Assembly: GCA_021793155.1 (NCBI GenBank)
Contig: JAJYTF010000010.1
Span: 1 to 64,000, forward strand
Reading direction: 5' to 3'
DNA length: 64,000 nucleotides
Origin: Pseudomonadota bacterium
GTDB taxonomy: Bacteria; Pseudomonadota; Alphaproteobacteria; Rhodospirillales; Magnetospirillaceae
Part shown: positions 7,539 to 17,180 of the stretch, one piece after another
Layout: each line of letters starts with the position of its first letter
How positions within the stretch are numbered: the first letter of the stretch is position 1
Notes under the pieces: generated by a model
Told to the model about the DNA's origin: nothing
What the model saw: only the letters and a program-made list of their open reading frames with translations
The model's database searches: none
Program-made: the position numbers and the translations under genes

Positions 7539-9299
7539 TCACTGCTGTCCGCTCGCCAGATAGGCCTTCCATCCGCCATAAGCCGTAATGTCCTTGGCGC
7601 CGGCCAGCCCGGCGGGTTCGCAGACGAAGCCCTTGACCACGGTTCCGTCGGCAAGGCGCAGCGAGCCGATGGCCAAAGGCGGCGGGACGAGAGCGGTGAA
7701 ACCGCCAAACGACGCTTCGTCAAGGGCGTAGACCTCGACTTCCATCCCCGGCCCGGCGAAGCCTGGCTCATATACCAGACCAGGCTTGGCCGGGGCGGTG
7801 CCGGCCAAAGCATACAGGCGGTATTCCGGTGCCGTCCTGGTGCGCGCGATCAATTGGGCATGGCGCTCGGCGAGCTGGCTGTGCAACGGCTGGCCGGACA
7901 GATGGGCCCCAACGACGGCCAGATGCACGCGCCCGTCGGCGGCCCAAAGGGGCGGGGTGGCGGGCAGGCAAGCCCGCATGGCGCCATAGCTGGGCTCCAG
8001 TCGCCGATGCAGGCTGTCGGCGATGAAGGTCAAATCCTCGTCTGCGAAGGCAGGAGCGACAAGCGTGACTCCGAAAGGCAGCCCCGCCTTGGTGAACCCG
8101 GCGGGAATCGCCAGGGCACAATAGTCCAGCAGATTTGCGAAATTGGTGTAGTGGCCCAAATTCGCATTCAGGGCGACGGGATCGGCCATGAGCGCAGTCA
8201 CCGTATACATTGTCGGCGTGGTCGGCAGAAGCAGCACATCCATCTTGCACCATTCGGCATCTGCGCGGCGCTTCAGCGCGGCCAGATGGTAAATGCCGCG
8301 AAAGGCGTCCACGGCCGTCTTCCCCCGCGCCCCTTCGACAATCAACCGGACCGTCGGATCGAGGCTTTCGGGTTGCCTGGCCAGCACGTTCTCCAAGGCG
8401 GCAAGGCGCTCGGCGACCCAGGGACCGCCGTAGAGCAACGTTGCGGCGTCTCGGAACGGGGCGAAGTCGATCTCCACCGGCTCGCCGTCAAGCGCTTCCA
8501 CAGCCCGCTGGTAAAGCTCTGCCGCCTGGCGGTCGCCGAAAAACTGTCGGTCCTTCGCCGACAGAACGCCGACCCGCAGACCGGCCGACGGCAACCGTCG
8601 CGGCACCGAGATCCGGGCAAACGGATCGTCGGCGTCGAACCCCTCTGCAAGACGGCGAAGGACAGCCGCCTCGCCGCAACCGGCGGCGAAGATCGACACG
8701 CAATCCAGCGACCGGCAGGCGGGCAGGACGCCGCGGGTGCTGATCAGTCCTTTGGTCGGCTTCAACCCGACAATGTTGTTGAAGGCGGCCGGAACGCGGC
8801 CCGAGCCGGCGGTGTCCGTGCCCAGCGCAAAGGCGACCAGGCCACGCGCCACAGCAACGGCCGAACCCGAACTGGAACCGCCCGAGACATAGCGCTCGTC
8901 GAACACGCAGCGCGGCGCCCCATAGGGCGAACGCGTACCCACCAGGCCGGTGGCGAACTGGTCGAGATTGGTCTTGCCGATCACCACGGCACCGGCGGAC
9001 CGCAGCCGCGCTACCGCCGGCGCATCCTCGGAAGGATGATAGGCGAAGGCCGGGCAAGCCGCCGTGGTCGGCAGGCCGGCCACGTCAATGTTGTCCTTCA
9101 CGGCGAAGGGAATGCCGTAAAGCGGCAAGCCTGGCGCCAAGCGGCGAACTTCGGCCAACACCTCGTCCTTCGGCCGCAACGTGATCCACACCGCCGTGTC
9201 CGGGCAGCTCTCGATGCGGCGATACGACTCGCAAATTACCTCTTCAGCGGTGCCGCCATCCGCCAAATGAGCGGCGACCCCCTCCACTGTCATGTCCAT
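7539..9299 (-). CDS. atzF: allophanate hydrolase (AtzF type)
   Basis: 586-aa cytoplasmic amidase-signature hydrolase converting allophanate to ammonia and CO2. The catalytic triad regions are visible: FAVKDNIDVAGLPTT (lysine), YVSGGSSSGSAVAVA (cis-serine) and GTDTAGSGRVPAAFNN (nucleophilic serine region). The extra C-terminal domain of about 130 residues (from about 455) is the one found in AtzF and urea amidolyase allophanate hydrolases. Its start overlaps the carboxylase stop by one base, so it is the last gene of the operon and finishes the guanidine/urea carboxylation route. Confidence 0.93.
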   Translation of the reverse strand: MDMTVEGVAAHLADGGTAEEVICESYRRIESCPDTAVWITLRPKDEVLAEVRRLAPGLPLYGIPFAVKDNIDVAGLPTTAACPAFAYHPSEDAPAVARLRSAGAVVIGKTNLDQFATGLVGTRSPYGAPRCVFDERYVSGGSSSGSAVAVARGLVAFALGTDTAGSGRVPAAFNNIVGLKPTKGLISTRGVLPACRSLDCVSIFAAGCGEAAVLRRLAEGFDADDPFARISVPRRLPSAGLRVGVLSAKDRQFFGDRQAAELYQRAVEALDGEPVEIDFAPFRDAATLLYGGPWVAERLAALENVLARQPESLDPTVRLIVEGARGKTAVDAFRGIYHLAALKRRADAEWCKMDVLLLPTTPTMYTVTALMADPVALNANLGHYTNFANLLDYCALAIPAGFTKAGLPFGVTLVAPAFADEDLTFIADSLHRRLEPSYGAMRACLPATPPLWAADGRVHLAVVGAHLSGQPLHSQLAERHAQLIARTRTAPEYRLYALAGTAPAKPGLVYEPGFAGPGMEVEVYALDEASFGGFTALVPPPLAIGSLRLADGTVVKGFVCEPAGLAGAKDITAYGGWKAYLASGQQ

Positions 9300-12200
9300 C
9301 AGGGGACCTCCTCGATCAGCAGGAGGCGCTGACCGGCCTGGACGGTCTTACCGGGCTTGCACAGCACCTCGCGGACGATGCCGGCCGTCTGGGCTCGGAT
9401 CTCCATTTCCATCTTCATCGACTCGACCACCGCCACCGGCTGGTTCACCGCGACCTGCATGCCGGGCTCGGCCAGAACCTTCCAAACATTGCCGGGAATC
9501 GGCGATTCCACGGCTGCATGGCCCGGCGCCAGCGGCGCCTCGTTCTCGGCCATTACGGCGGCGCCGTCCTCACTGACATAGGCCGCCAGCCCCATATCCA
9601 GCCAGTTTTGGCGCTCCGCCTCGAAGGCGCCCTGCTGGCGGGCCTTGAAACCCGCGATGGAGGCCGCGTTGTCGGCCAGGAAACCGCGATAGTCGGCCAG
9701 ACAGAACACCGCGTCCTCCATGCGCAGCCGATATCCGCCCTGCGGAAATGCGTCACGCGCCTCCGCCAGTTCCCGTGCGCTGACGGGATAGAAACGAATC
9801 TGGTCGAAAAAGCGCAGCAGCCACGGTTTTCCGTCGGTGAAATTGGCGGTTTGCCGGTGGGTGTTCCACACCTGCACGGTCCGCCCGACGAACTGGTAGC
9901 CGCCCGGCCCTTCCATGCCGTAGATGCACATGTAGGCGCCACCGATGCCCACGGCGTTCTCCGGTGTCCAGGTGCGGGCCGGGTTGTATTTGGTGGTGAC
10001 CAGCCGATGGCGCGGGTCCACCGGCGTCGCCACCGGCGCCCCCAGATAGACGTCGCCCAGTCCGAGGACCAGATAGCTGGCCCCGAATACGATGTCCCTG
10101 ACCGCCTGCTCATCCGGCAACCCGTTGATACGCCGGATGAATTCGATGTTTGAGGGGCACCACGGAGCGTCCGGCCGTACCAGCTCCTGGTATTTGCGGA
10201 TGGCAAGACGGGTCGCGTCGTCGTCCCATGACAGCGGCATATGGATAATGCGGGTCGGCACTTTGATGGCATCCACGGGCGGTAGTTCGGCCACCGCCTC
10301 GGCCAGAATGTCCCTCAGTCGGGACAGCGGCAGCCTGGTCGGATCGACATGGACCTGAAGCGACCGGATGCCCGGCGTCAAATCGATCAGGCCGGCCAAA
10401 CGCTCGGCCTTCAAGCGCTCCATCAGCGCATGGGCCTGGAAGCGCAGCGCGAGATCCAGTTCGAGCGGCCCGAACTCGACCAGCAGATTATCGTCGCCGG
10501 CCTGGCGAAGCACCACCGCGTCGTTGCCCTCACGCAGAGTGCCGAGTACCGGGCTCTCCACCTTGGGCGCGGCCAAGGCCGGCATGGCCACCGCCGACAG
10601 GCTATGGATCAGACGATCCTGCGCCTCACGAAGCGCCGAGGCCTGCTCCTGGTCCACACGGAAAAACCGCAACTTGTCGCCCGGAGTCAGCTGACCGACC
10701 TTCCACAACTCGGCCATCGAGACAGTCACCGGACAGACGAAGCCTCCCAGCGACGGACCATCGGGACCGAGGATGATCGGCATGTCGCCGGTGAAGTCAA
10801 GCGCCCCCACCGCATAGGCATTGTCATGGATGTTCGACGGATGCAGTCCCGCCTCGCCACCATCGGTGCGCGCCCAGTCCGGCTTGGGGCCGATCAGGCG
10901 GACACCCGTCCGGGCACTATTGAAATGAACCTCGTACTCGGCTTCGAACAGCGTTCCGATGTCGGCTGCGGTGAAGAAATCCGGCGCCGCATGCGGACCA
11001 ATCAGGACGCCGATGCGCCACTCCTGAGCAATCCGCGGCCGCGCTTCGGCGGCCAGCGGGTCGGCCACCGGCATTTCCGCCCCGTTGCGGTTGAGCCGCA
11101 ACACGTCGCCGGTGCGCAAGCATCCGGTGGCATGGCCGCCGAAGCGTCCCAACGCGAAGGTCGAACGGCTGCCAAGATAAAGCGGCGCATCGAAGCCGTG
11201 CCGCACGGCCAGGTAAGCCCGGCTGCCAGCCCCGCGAGCCTGCCCCACGGCCAGTACCTGGCCGGCAGCGACCGAAACCGGCTGCCAATAGGGCACCGGT
11301 GCGCCGTCCAGCTTCGGTGCCATGTCGGCGCCCGCCAGGGCGATGGTGGCGTCGGCATTGAACCGCAAGGTCGGGCCGTTCAGGGTGATTTCCAGCGTCG
11401 CCGCGTCCTCGGGATTACCCACCAGCCGGTTGGCCAGACGGTGCGACAAGGCGTCCATCGGTCCGCTGGGCGGCACGCCGACATCCCAGAACCCCAGCCG
11501 GCCCGGCCAATCCTGCAGGCTGCTCTGGGCACCGGGAGCCAGCACTTCGACGGTGGACGGGGCATAGCTGAAATCGCCCAGCGCCCGCGTGCTGACTGCG
11601 CCCGAGGCCAGCATCGGCGAGTCGGCGATGGCCGTCAGATAGTCGAGGTTGGTCTCGATGCCGTAGACCCGTGTCGCACCGAGAGCCCGGCGCAGCCGGG
11701 CCAGCGCCTCGCCCCGGTCGGCACCGGTGACGATGATCTTGGCCAGCATGGGATCGTAGTGGGGAGAAATCTCGGTTCCGGTGTCGACCCAGGCGTCCAC
11801 CCGGGCGTCGTCGGGAAATTCCACATGGGTCAGCCGACCCGAGCAGGGCAGAAAGTTCCGGCCGGGGTCTTCGGCATAAAGACGCACTTGGATCGACGCG
11901 CCTTTCGGCTCGGGCGCGGACAACTCGGGCAACTCGCCGGCCGCCTGGCGCACCATCCACTCCACCAGGTCGACCCCCGTTACCTGTTCGGTAACCCCGT
12001 GCTCCACTTGGAGGCGGGTATTCACCTCCAGGAAATAGAACCGATCCTCGGCATCGTCATAAATGAACTCTACGGTGCCCGCGGATTCGTAGGAGACCTG
12101 CCGGCCGAGGCGCACCGCCGCCGCCAGCATCGCCTGACGGGTCGCAGCGGGAAGATTGGGCGCCGGAGTCTCCTCGACGACCTTCTGGTTGCGCCGCTGC

Positions 12201-12889
12201 AGCGAACAATCGCGCTCGCCCAGGGCCACCACACCGCCTTTGCCGTCACCGAAGATCTGCACTTCGATGTGACGGGCTCGTGCCACGAACTTTTCAAGAT
12301 AGATGCCGCCATCCTTGAAATTGCTTTCGGACAGCCGCCGCACCGAGTCGAACAGGGGCCCCAGCTCGGCCTCGGACCGGCAGAGCTGCAGGCCGATGCC
12401 ACCGCCCCCCGCCGTGCTCTTGATCATCACCGGATAGCCGATGCGCCCTGCTTCGGCCCCGGCTTCCTCGATCCCGGACAACAGTCCGGTGCCGGGAAGC
12501 AGCGGCACGCCGCAGGTCGCGGCGGCCTCGCGCGCCGTATGCTTGAGGCCGAAGCGGCGCATGTGTTCCGGCCGTGGGCCGATGAAGCGGATACCTTCGG
12601 CACCGAGGCGCTCGGCAAAGGCCGCGTTCTCGGACAGAAAGCCATAGCCGGGATGCACGGCCTGGGCGCCGCTGGCCTTGCAGGCAGCGACGATGCGGTC
12701 GACGTCCAGGTAGCTTTGCGCCACCGGCGGCGGCCCGACGCATATGGCCTGGTCGGCGACCAGCGCATGGCGGGCGTGGCGATCGGCTTCGGAGTAGACG
12801 GCAACGGTACCAATACCCATCCGCTTCAGCGTGCGGAAGACACGGCAGGCGATGGCGCCGCGATTGGCGACCAGAACCTTGTCGAACAT
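9299..12889 (-). CDS. biotin-dependent guanidine/urea carboxylase
   Basis: 1196 aa. Residues 1-450 form a biotin carboxylase with ATP-grasp loop STAGGGGIGLQ and active-site EVNTRLQVEHGVTEQVTG. Residues about 470-1090 are the KipA/KipI-like carboxyltransferase halves (AHS2 then AHS1, the latter with GGAYMCIYGMEGPGGYQ). The C-terminal biotinyl domain carries VVESMKMEMEI with the biotinylated lysine. Such proteins are generally annotated urea carboxylase, but those in operons with DUF1989 genes and a guanidine-I riboswitch are guanidine carboxylases that make carboxyguanidine. That context holds here, so guanidine is the likely main substrate. Some enzymes accept both, so the substrate call is inference. 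Confidence 0.92.
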   Translation of the reverse strand: MFDKVLVANRGAIACRVFRTLKRMGIGTVAVYSEADRHARHALVADQAICVGPPPVAQSYLDVDRIVAACKASGAQAVHPGYGFLSENAAFAERLGAEGIRFIGPRPEHMRRFGLKHTAREAAATCGVPLLPGTGLLSGIEEAGAEAGRIGYPVMIKSTAGGGGIGLQLCRSEAELGPLFDSVRRLSESNFKDGGIYLEKFVARARHIEVQIFGDGKGGVVALGERDCSLQRRNQKVVEETPAPNLPAATRQAMLAAAVRLGRQVSYESAGTVEFIYDDAEDRFYFLEVNTRLQVEHGVTEQVTGVDLVEWMVRQAAGELPELSAPEPKGASIQVRLYAEDPGRNFLPCSGRLTHVEFPDDARVDAWVDTGTEISPHYDPMLAKIIVTGADRGEALARLRRALGATRVYGIETNLDYLTAIADSPMLASGAVSTRALGDFSYAPSTVEVLAPGAQSSLQDWPGRLGFWDVGVPPSGPMDALSHRLANRLVGNPEDAATLEITLNGPTLRFNADATIALAGADMAPKLDGAPVPYWQPVSVAAGQVLAVGQARGAGSRAYLAVRHGFDAPLYLGSRSTFALGRFGGHATGCLRTGDVLRLNRNGAEMPVADPLAAEARPRIAQEWRIGVLIGPHAAPDFFTAADIGTLFEAEYEVHFNSARTGVRLIGPKPDWARTDGGEAGLHPSNIHDNAYAVGALDFTGDMPIILGPDGPSLGGFVCPVTVSMAELWKVGQLTPGDKLRFFRVDQEQASALREAQDRLIHSLSAVAMPALAAPKVESPVLGTLREGNDAVVLRQAGDDNLLVEFGPLELDLALRFQAHALMERLKAERLAGLIDLTPGIRSLQVHVDPTRLPLSRLRDILAEAVAELPPVDAIKVPTRIIHMPLSWDDDATRLAIRKYQELVRPDAPWCPSNIEFIRRINGLPDEQAVRDIVFGASYLVLGLGDVYLGAPVATPVDPRHRLVTTKYNPARTWTPENAVGIGGAYMCIYGMEGPGGYQFVGRTVQVWNTHRQTANFTDGKPWLLRFFDQIRFYPVSARELAEARDAFPQGGYRLRMEDAVFCLADYRGFLADNAASIAGFKARQQGAFEAERQNWLDMGLAAYVSEDGAAVMAENEAPLAPGHAAVESPIPGNVWKVLAEPGMQVAVNQPVAVVESMKMEMEIRAQTAGIVREVLCKPGKTVQAGQRLLLIEEVP

Positions 12890-12901
12890 TCCAGTCTCCC
12901 T

Positions 12902-13549
12902 TCAGGCGGCGGGCAACCACACCAGCACTTCGACCGGCGTGGGGTTGTAGGCGTTGCAGGGATTGTTGAGCTGCGGACAGTTGGAGATCAGTACGATCAG
13001 ATCCATTACCGCCTGCATTTCCACATACTTGCCGGGGCCCGAGACGCCGTCGGCGAAGGTCAGCCCGCCCTCGGCGGTGATCGGCACGTTCATGAAGAAA
13101 TTGATGTTGTGGGCAAGGTCGCGCTTGGTCAGGCCAAAATGATCGTTCTCGGCCAGGGCCAGCAGCCAGGAATCGCGGCAGGCATGCATGGTCTTCTTGT
13201 CGAGGGCGTAGCGGACCGTGTTGGACTCGGTGGCGCAGGCGCCGCCCAGGGTGTCGTGTCGGCCCACGGTGTCGGCGATGATCTCCAGCATCACATTGCC
13301 GTCCTGGGACAACAGCTTGCTGCCGACCCCAAGGTAAACGTTCGCCTGCTCGCGGACGGTATCTGTGGCCGAGTATCGCTCGGAAGGATCGGCGGCCGAG
13401 TAGAACAGCGTATCGGCCGCCTGGTTGCCCTCGACGTCGACGATCCGCAGGATTTCGCCGGCTTTGATCTCTTCGATCCAATAGCCGCCGGCCGGGATGA
13501 TCTTGCGATAGCGGGCAGCGGCGGGGTTCAGGGCGCTTTCCTTGATCAT
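12902..13549 (-). CDS. cgdB: carboxyguanidine deiminase subunit (DUF1989, UAAP2)
   Basis: 215-aa DUF1989 protein, long annotated urea-carboxylase-associated protein 2. Work on guanidine assimilation showed that the paired DUF1989 proteins form carboxyguanidine deiminase, which converts carboxyguanidine to allophanate and ammonia. The family pattern is visible: [20 protein letters not shown], then [25 protein letters not shown] and [16 protein letters not shown]. The gene lies 3 bases after its paralogue and 12 bases before the carboxylase. Assignment of the letter B follows operon order and is less certain than the family. Confidence 0.88.
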   Translation of the reverse strand: MIKESALNPAAARYRKIIPAGGYWIEEIKAGEILRIVDVEGNQAADTLFYSAADPSERYSATDTVREQANVYLGVGSKLLSQDGNVMLEIIADTVGRHDTLGGACATESNTVRYALDKKTMHACRDSWLLALAENDHFGLTKRDLAHNINFFMNVPITAEGGLTFADGVSGPGKYVEMQAVMDLIVLISNCPQLNNPCNAYNPTPVEVLVWLPAA

Positions 13550-13552
13550 TGC

Positions 13553-14281
13553 TCAGCCCTCCGCCGTGGTGCCGCACAAGTGGAAAAGGCGGTTGTTCTC
13601 GAAGCCTCGCCCATTCTCCGGGCGGAAGGTCCGGCAGTAGTCGTCTTCGGCCGCCGCGGGGGCTGTCAGCAACTGGTAGACCACCGGCTTGCGGGGATAG
13701 GCCGAAGCCGGGTTGAGCGGGTGTGGACAGGTGTGCAGTAGCACGAGCGCGTCCATCTCGAAGCGCAGGGTCACATGGTCACCCGCCTGCGTGTTGGCCG
13801 GATCGAAGCGCATCGTGCCGTCTTCCGCCACCGCCACTTTGCTGAACCAGTTGACGTTGGCCGCCAGGTCGCGCCGGCCGAGGCCGTACTTGCCGCCTTC
13901 GACCAGGAAGCTGTCATGCCCGTTCAGAGTCCAGTCGTTGCGCGATGTCTGGTAGTCCTTGACGCCCCACTTGCGGGCGACGATCGCCTTGGTGGTGTTA
14001 CCGCAGACGGTGTCATGCCAGCCGACGCTGTCTTCAACGATCGAGCAGAAGATCCGCCCCATGTCCGAATAAAGACAGTTGCCGCGGGTCAACTTGAAGG
14101 TGTGCTGGCATTTCAGGGTGTCGGGGGCGTTGTAGCGCTCCAGCAGATTGGCCGGGTTGTAGAACAGCATACCGACATTGGCGCCGCCCTCGCTGTCGAT
14201 CAGGCGCAACGCCATGCCGCGCTTGATCACCATCGACCAGTGGGTGCCGCCCGGCAGTTCATCTTGGTAAAAAGTGGTCAT
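13553..14281 (-). CDS. cgdA: carboxyguanidine deiminase subunit (DUF1989, UAAP1)
   Basis: 242-aa DUF1989 protein, paralogous to the next gene, with LPGGTHWSMVIKRGMALRLI, then SEGGANVGMLFYNPAN, HDTVCGNTTKA and NVNWFSKVAVAEDGTM. Together the two paralogues are expected to deiminate carboxyguanidine in the cytoplasm. The ATG at 14281 follows GGAGGACGCG, a good ribosome binding site. About 70 bases separate it from the transporter ATPase gene upstream, the widest gap inside the operon, but no terminator is seen there. Confidence 0.88.
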   Translation of the reverse strand: MTTFYQDELPGGTHWSMVIKRGMALRLIDSEGGANVGMLFYNPANLLERYNAPDTLKCQHTFKLTRGNCLYSDMGRIFCSIVEDSVGWHDTVCGNTTKAIVARKWGVKDYQTSRNDWTLNGHDSFLVEGGKYGLGRRDLAANVNWFSKVAVAEDGTMRFDPANTQAGDHVTLRFEMDALVLLHTCPHPLNPASAYPRKPVVYQLLTAPAAAEDDYCRTFRPENGRGFENNRLFHLCGTTAEG

Positions 14282-14353
14282 CGCGTCCTCCTGCGGGCCG
14301 TCCCGCCGAAAGCGCCCTTTGTCTGGCCGGGTCGTCCCGGCCGGGCGGTGACA

Positions 14354-15142
14354 TCAGAGGTCGGCCGACGCCGACACCCTGGGTGCGATCTCGTCCATGG
14401 CTTGACGCCGTTCGCCCGCAGTAGCCCGATCGAGCGGAATGTCGAAGGTGACCGTCGCACCGTAGAGCTCGCGCTCTTCGGGCCGCGTGCGGTAACGATC
14501 GAAAGCGATCAGCCGGGTGCCCAGCTTGAAGGCCTCGCGCAGGTCGTGGGTGACCATGAAGACGGTCATGCCGGTCTCGTCGAACAGCCGCAGCATGAGC
14601 TGGTGGATGTCGTTGCGGATCCCGGGGTCGAGCGCCCCGAACGGCTCGTCGAGCAGCAGCACCTTGGGCTTCTTGATCAACGCCTGGGCAATGGCCAGGC
14701 GCTGTTGCATGCCGCCCGACAACTGGGCCGGATATTTGTCGCGTGCCGCATCCAGCCCCACTTCTTCGAGAATCCCCCGGCAACCCTCGAAGGCGGCGCG
14801 GCGCCTGGCTCCGAAAAGTCGCCCAAGCAATCGCGAAGCCGCCACTTCGAGGCCGAAGGCGACGTTCTCCAGCACCGTCAGGTGGGGGAACACCGAGTAG
14901 CGCTGAAACACCACGCCCCGCTGCTCGGTGGGCTCCGCAGGCAGAGACTTCCCGTCGATGCGGATGGCGCCGCGAGTCGGGGCCTCCTGGCTGAGGAGCA
15001 TGCGCAGGAAGGTGGACTTGCCGCACCCCGAAGGCCCGACGATGGAGATGAAAGAATGTGGCGCGACCTCGAGGTTGACCCGCTCGATGACCACCTGGCC
15101 CTCGAACTCTTTCCACAGATTGACGACGGATACTTGCGTCAT
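14354..15142 (-). CDS. ABC transporter ATPase (guanidine/urea uptake, SsuB/TauB type)
   Basis: 262 aa from the ATG at 15142. A longer frame to 15748 runs through the permease gene in another frame and is not coding. Walker A GPSGCGKSTFL, Q-loop RGVVFQRYSVFPHLTV, signature LSGGMQQRLAIAQ and Walker B VLLLDEPFGALDP are all intact. It belongs to the nitrate/sulfonate/taurine importer ATPases. Its start overlaps the permease stop by four bases (ATGA), so the two are translationally coupled. It should power import of the operon's nitrogen substrate. Confidence 0.93.
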   Translation of the reverse strand: MTQVSVVNLWKEFEGQVVIERVNLEVAPHSFISIVGPSGCGKSTFLRMLLSQEAPTRGAIRIDGKSLPAEPTEQRGVVFQRYSVFPHLTVLENVAFGLEVAASRLLGRLFGARRRAAFEGCRGILEEVGLDAARDKYPAQLSGGMQQRLAIAQALIKKPKVLLLDEPFGALDPGIRNDIHQLMLRLFDETGMTVFMVTHDLREAFKLGTRLIAFDRYRTRPEERELYGATVTFDIPLDRATAGERRQAMDEIAPRVSASADL

Positions 15143-15966
15143 GACCGCCCCCTTTCCCCTTCCACCCAGGGAAAGAGCTTGCGGCTCACCATGCGCAGCG
15201 TAACGTCGCCGAAGGCGGCGAGAAGCGTAATCCAGGCCACATAGGGCAGGATGACGTCCATTGCCAGATAGCGCCGCACCAGGAAGATCCGGTAACCCAA
15301 CCCGACTTCGGACGCGATGGCCTCGGCCGAGATCAGGAACAGCCATGCCGGCCCCAGCGACAGGCGCAGCGCATCGATCAGCCGCGGCAGCACCTGCGGG
15401 AGCACCACCCGCAGCACGATCTGCCAGCTGGATGCCCCCAAGGTCTGTGCCTTGATCAGCTGCTCGCGCGGCATCTCTTCGACGCGCGCCTTCAAGTCGC
15501 GCATCATCGTCGGGGCGATGCCGAAGACGATCAGCACGACCTTGGACAATTCGTCGAGACCGAAGACGATGAAGAGGATGGGCAGCACCGCCATCGGCGG
15601 GATCATCGAGAACGCCACCACGAAGGGCGACAGCCCGGCTCGCACATAGGGCAGGATCCCGTTGGCGATGCCGACCAGCAGTGCCAGCGCGGTGGCGACC
15701 GCCAGCCCCAGGCCGAGGCGGGTGAGGCTGGCGGCCGTATCGACCCAAAGAAGGATTTCGCCGGTGCGGCGGTCCGGCGTCATGGCTACGCGGTCGACCG
15801 CCGCCGCCAGAGTGGAGAACGCCGGCAACAGCTTGTCGGTCGGATTGTCGGCCAGCCTGATGGCCGATCCGGTGGCGTAAAGCGCGATCAGCACGACAAA
15901 GGGCAGAAGCCCAAGGTATACGATGCCAATCCTGGTCGGATGCCGGTTAATCAGTCGCCGCGCCAT
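15139..15966 (-). CDS. ABC transporter permease (guanidine/urea uptake)
   Basis: 275-aa inner-membrane permease of the SsuC/TauC type with about six membrane segments. The first is GIVYLGLLPFVVLIALYA. The EAA-like cytoplasmic loop (EQLIKAQTLGASSWQIVLRV) contacts the ATPase. The start at 15966 follows GGAGACAGG; a longer frame to 16254 overlaps the binding-protein gene and is rejected. It sits between the binding-protein gene (28 bases upstream) and the ATPase gene (4-base overlap), the usual order for this importer class. Confidence 0.93.
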   Translation of the reverse strand: MARRLINRHPTRIGIVYLGLLPFVVLIALYATGSAIRLADNPTDKLLPAFSTLAAAVDRVAMTPDRRTGEILLWVDTAASLTRLGLGLAVATALALLVGIANGILPYVRAGLSPFVVAFSMIPPMAVLPILFIVFGLDELSKVVLIVFGIAPTMMRDLKARVEEMPREQLIKAQTLGASSWQIVLRVVLPQVLPRLIDALRLSLGPAWLFLISAEAIASEVGLGYRIFLVRRYLAMDVILPYVAWITLLAAFGDVTLRMVSRKLFPWVEGERGRS

Positions 15967-15994
15967 AGGCCTGTCTCCCCTGGACCGGTGTCGA

Positions 15995-17068
15995 TTACAG
16001 CTTGCCGTCGGCCGCCAGCTCCTGGAACCTGTCGTCGATCCGCATCTTGACGTTGTCCGGATCACCCAACAGCTTGCCGTTGGGAAAAACGATGCCGACG
16101 ACGTCCTTGCTCTTCGCCCCCTCGCCCAGCAGGCCGTGGTCGAAGGAGAAAGTGCGGACCAGATCCATGGCCTTGACGATGTCGGCGCTGCGCGCATGCG
16201 CCACGGCCGCCTTCGGCTCGTAATACATGTGCGTGGTCTTGAGCTGGGCCTCATAGCCCGGAAGATCCGTGCCCGACAGCTTGGCCATCTCCGCGCGCGC
16301 CGCTTGTCCCGCCGCGTCGTTCTTGTTCATGATCGCCATTGTTTCGAACCAGGCGCCGACCAGCGCTTTTCCCAGCGCCGGGTTGTCCTTCAGGGTCTCG
16401 GTATTGACCACCGTATAGTCCATGATCTCGCCGGGGATCTTGCTCGAGTCGAAAATCTCGACGCTGCCCGGCGCCTTCAGAACCTCTGCCAACTGAGGAT
16501 TCCAGGTGACCAGGGCGGTGACATCGGAGCTGTTCGACGCCGCCACGATATCCGCATCGGAGGTGTTGACGGTCTTGATGTCCTTTTCCGCCAGCTTCAC
16601 CGAATCGAGGGCGCGGGCCAGCAGGTAGTGCGACACAGAAAGCTCCACCAGGTTGACCTTCTGGCCCCTAATGTCCTTCAGCGTCTTGCCCTTCTTCAGC
16701 ACGACGCCGTCATTGCCGTCGGAATAGTCGCCGATGATCAGTACGGTGGTATCGACGCCGCCGGCGGCGGGAATGGTCAGGGTGTCCATGTTGGTCACGA
16801 CGACCCCGTCGAACTTTCCGGCGGTGTACTGGTTGATCGATTCGACGTAGTCGTTGACCTGCACCAGCTCGATGTTGATGCCGTATTTATCGGCCCATTT
16901 CTTCACGATGCCCGCCTGCTGTGCATAGGGCCAGGGCATCCAGCCGGCATAAATGGTCCAGGCGATCTTGAAATCCTTCTTCTCGGCCGCTTGCGTCGGC
17001 AAGGCGAGTCCGAACGACAGGACCAACGCGGCCGCGGCCGAGGCAATGCGCTTAAAGGAAACAGCCAT
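15995..17068 (-). CDS. periplasmic substrate-binding protein of guanidine/urea ABC importer
   Basis: 357 aa from the ATG at 17068, preceded by GAGG; an in-frame ATG at 17116 is less likely. A Sec signal peptide covers about residues 1-28 (hydrophobic AAAALVLSFGLALP, then TQAAEKK). The mature part is an NrtA/TauA-like binding fold: AWTIYAGWMPWPYAQQAG opens it, and aromatic residues probably line the ligand pocket. It matches the binding-protein family found only in urea carboxylase/DUF1989 regions. As first gene after the riboswitch it should be induced by guanidine. Guanidine itself, rather than urea, is the inferred ligand. Confidence 0.9.
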   Translation of the reverse strand: MAVSFKRIASAAAALVLSFGLALPTQAAEKKDFKIAWTIYAGWMPWPYAQQAGIVKKWADKYGINIELVQVNDYVESINQYTAGKFDGVVVTNMDTLTIPAAGGVDTTVLIIGDYSDGNDGVVLKKGKTLKDIRGQKVNLVELSVSHYLLARALDSVKLAEKDIKTVNTSDADIVAASNSSDVTALVTWNPQLAEVLKAPGSVEIFDSSKIPGEIMDYTVVNTETLKDNPALGKALVGAWFETMAIMNKNDAAGQAARAEMAKLSGTDLPGYEAQLKTTHMYYEPKAAVAHARSADIVKAMDLVRTFSFDHGLLGEGAKSKDVVGIVFPNGKLLGDPDNVKMRIDDRFQELAADGKL

Positions 17069-17144
17069 ACTTCGTACCTCCGTATCGAGGGGTGTCTCCG
17101 GAGGCCGCTTCGGCACATTCGGCGGGCGCTCGGGGAGGGCCGCG

Positions 17145-17175
17145 CCGAAGAGGACCGACGCGTCCCCCTCTTCGG
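17145..17175 (-). promoter_or_regulatory. hairpin between riboswitch and first gene (possible expression platform)
   Basis: CCGAAGAGG (17167-17175 on the minus strand) pairs perfectly with CCTCTTCGG (17145-17153), a 9-bp stem with a 13-nt loop. It begins six bases after the riboswitch aptamer and about 75 bases before the binding-protein start. No U-run follows, so it is not a standard intrinsic terminator; it might block or expose another element or act with Rho. Its role is inference. Confidence 0.5.
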
Positions 17176-17180
17176 TTTGA

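Noticed and set aside
10349-13741. 1130-codon open frame on the plus strand
   Set aside because: It is antisense to the guanidine carboxylase and cgdB genes, whose families are certain; long antisense frames are common in GC-rich DNA, and this one shows no family motif.
14354-15748. 464-codon version of the importer ATPase
   Set aside because: The extra N-terminal part is the permease gene read in another frame; the ATG at 15142 gives the normal 262-residue protein.
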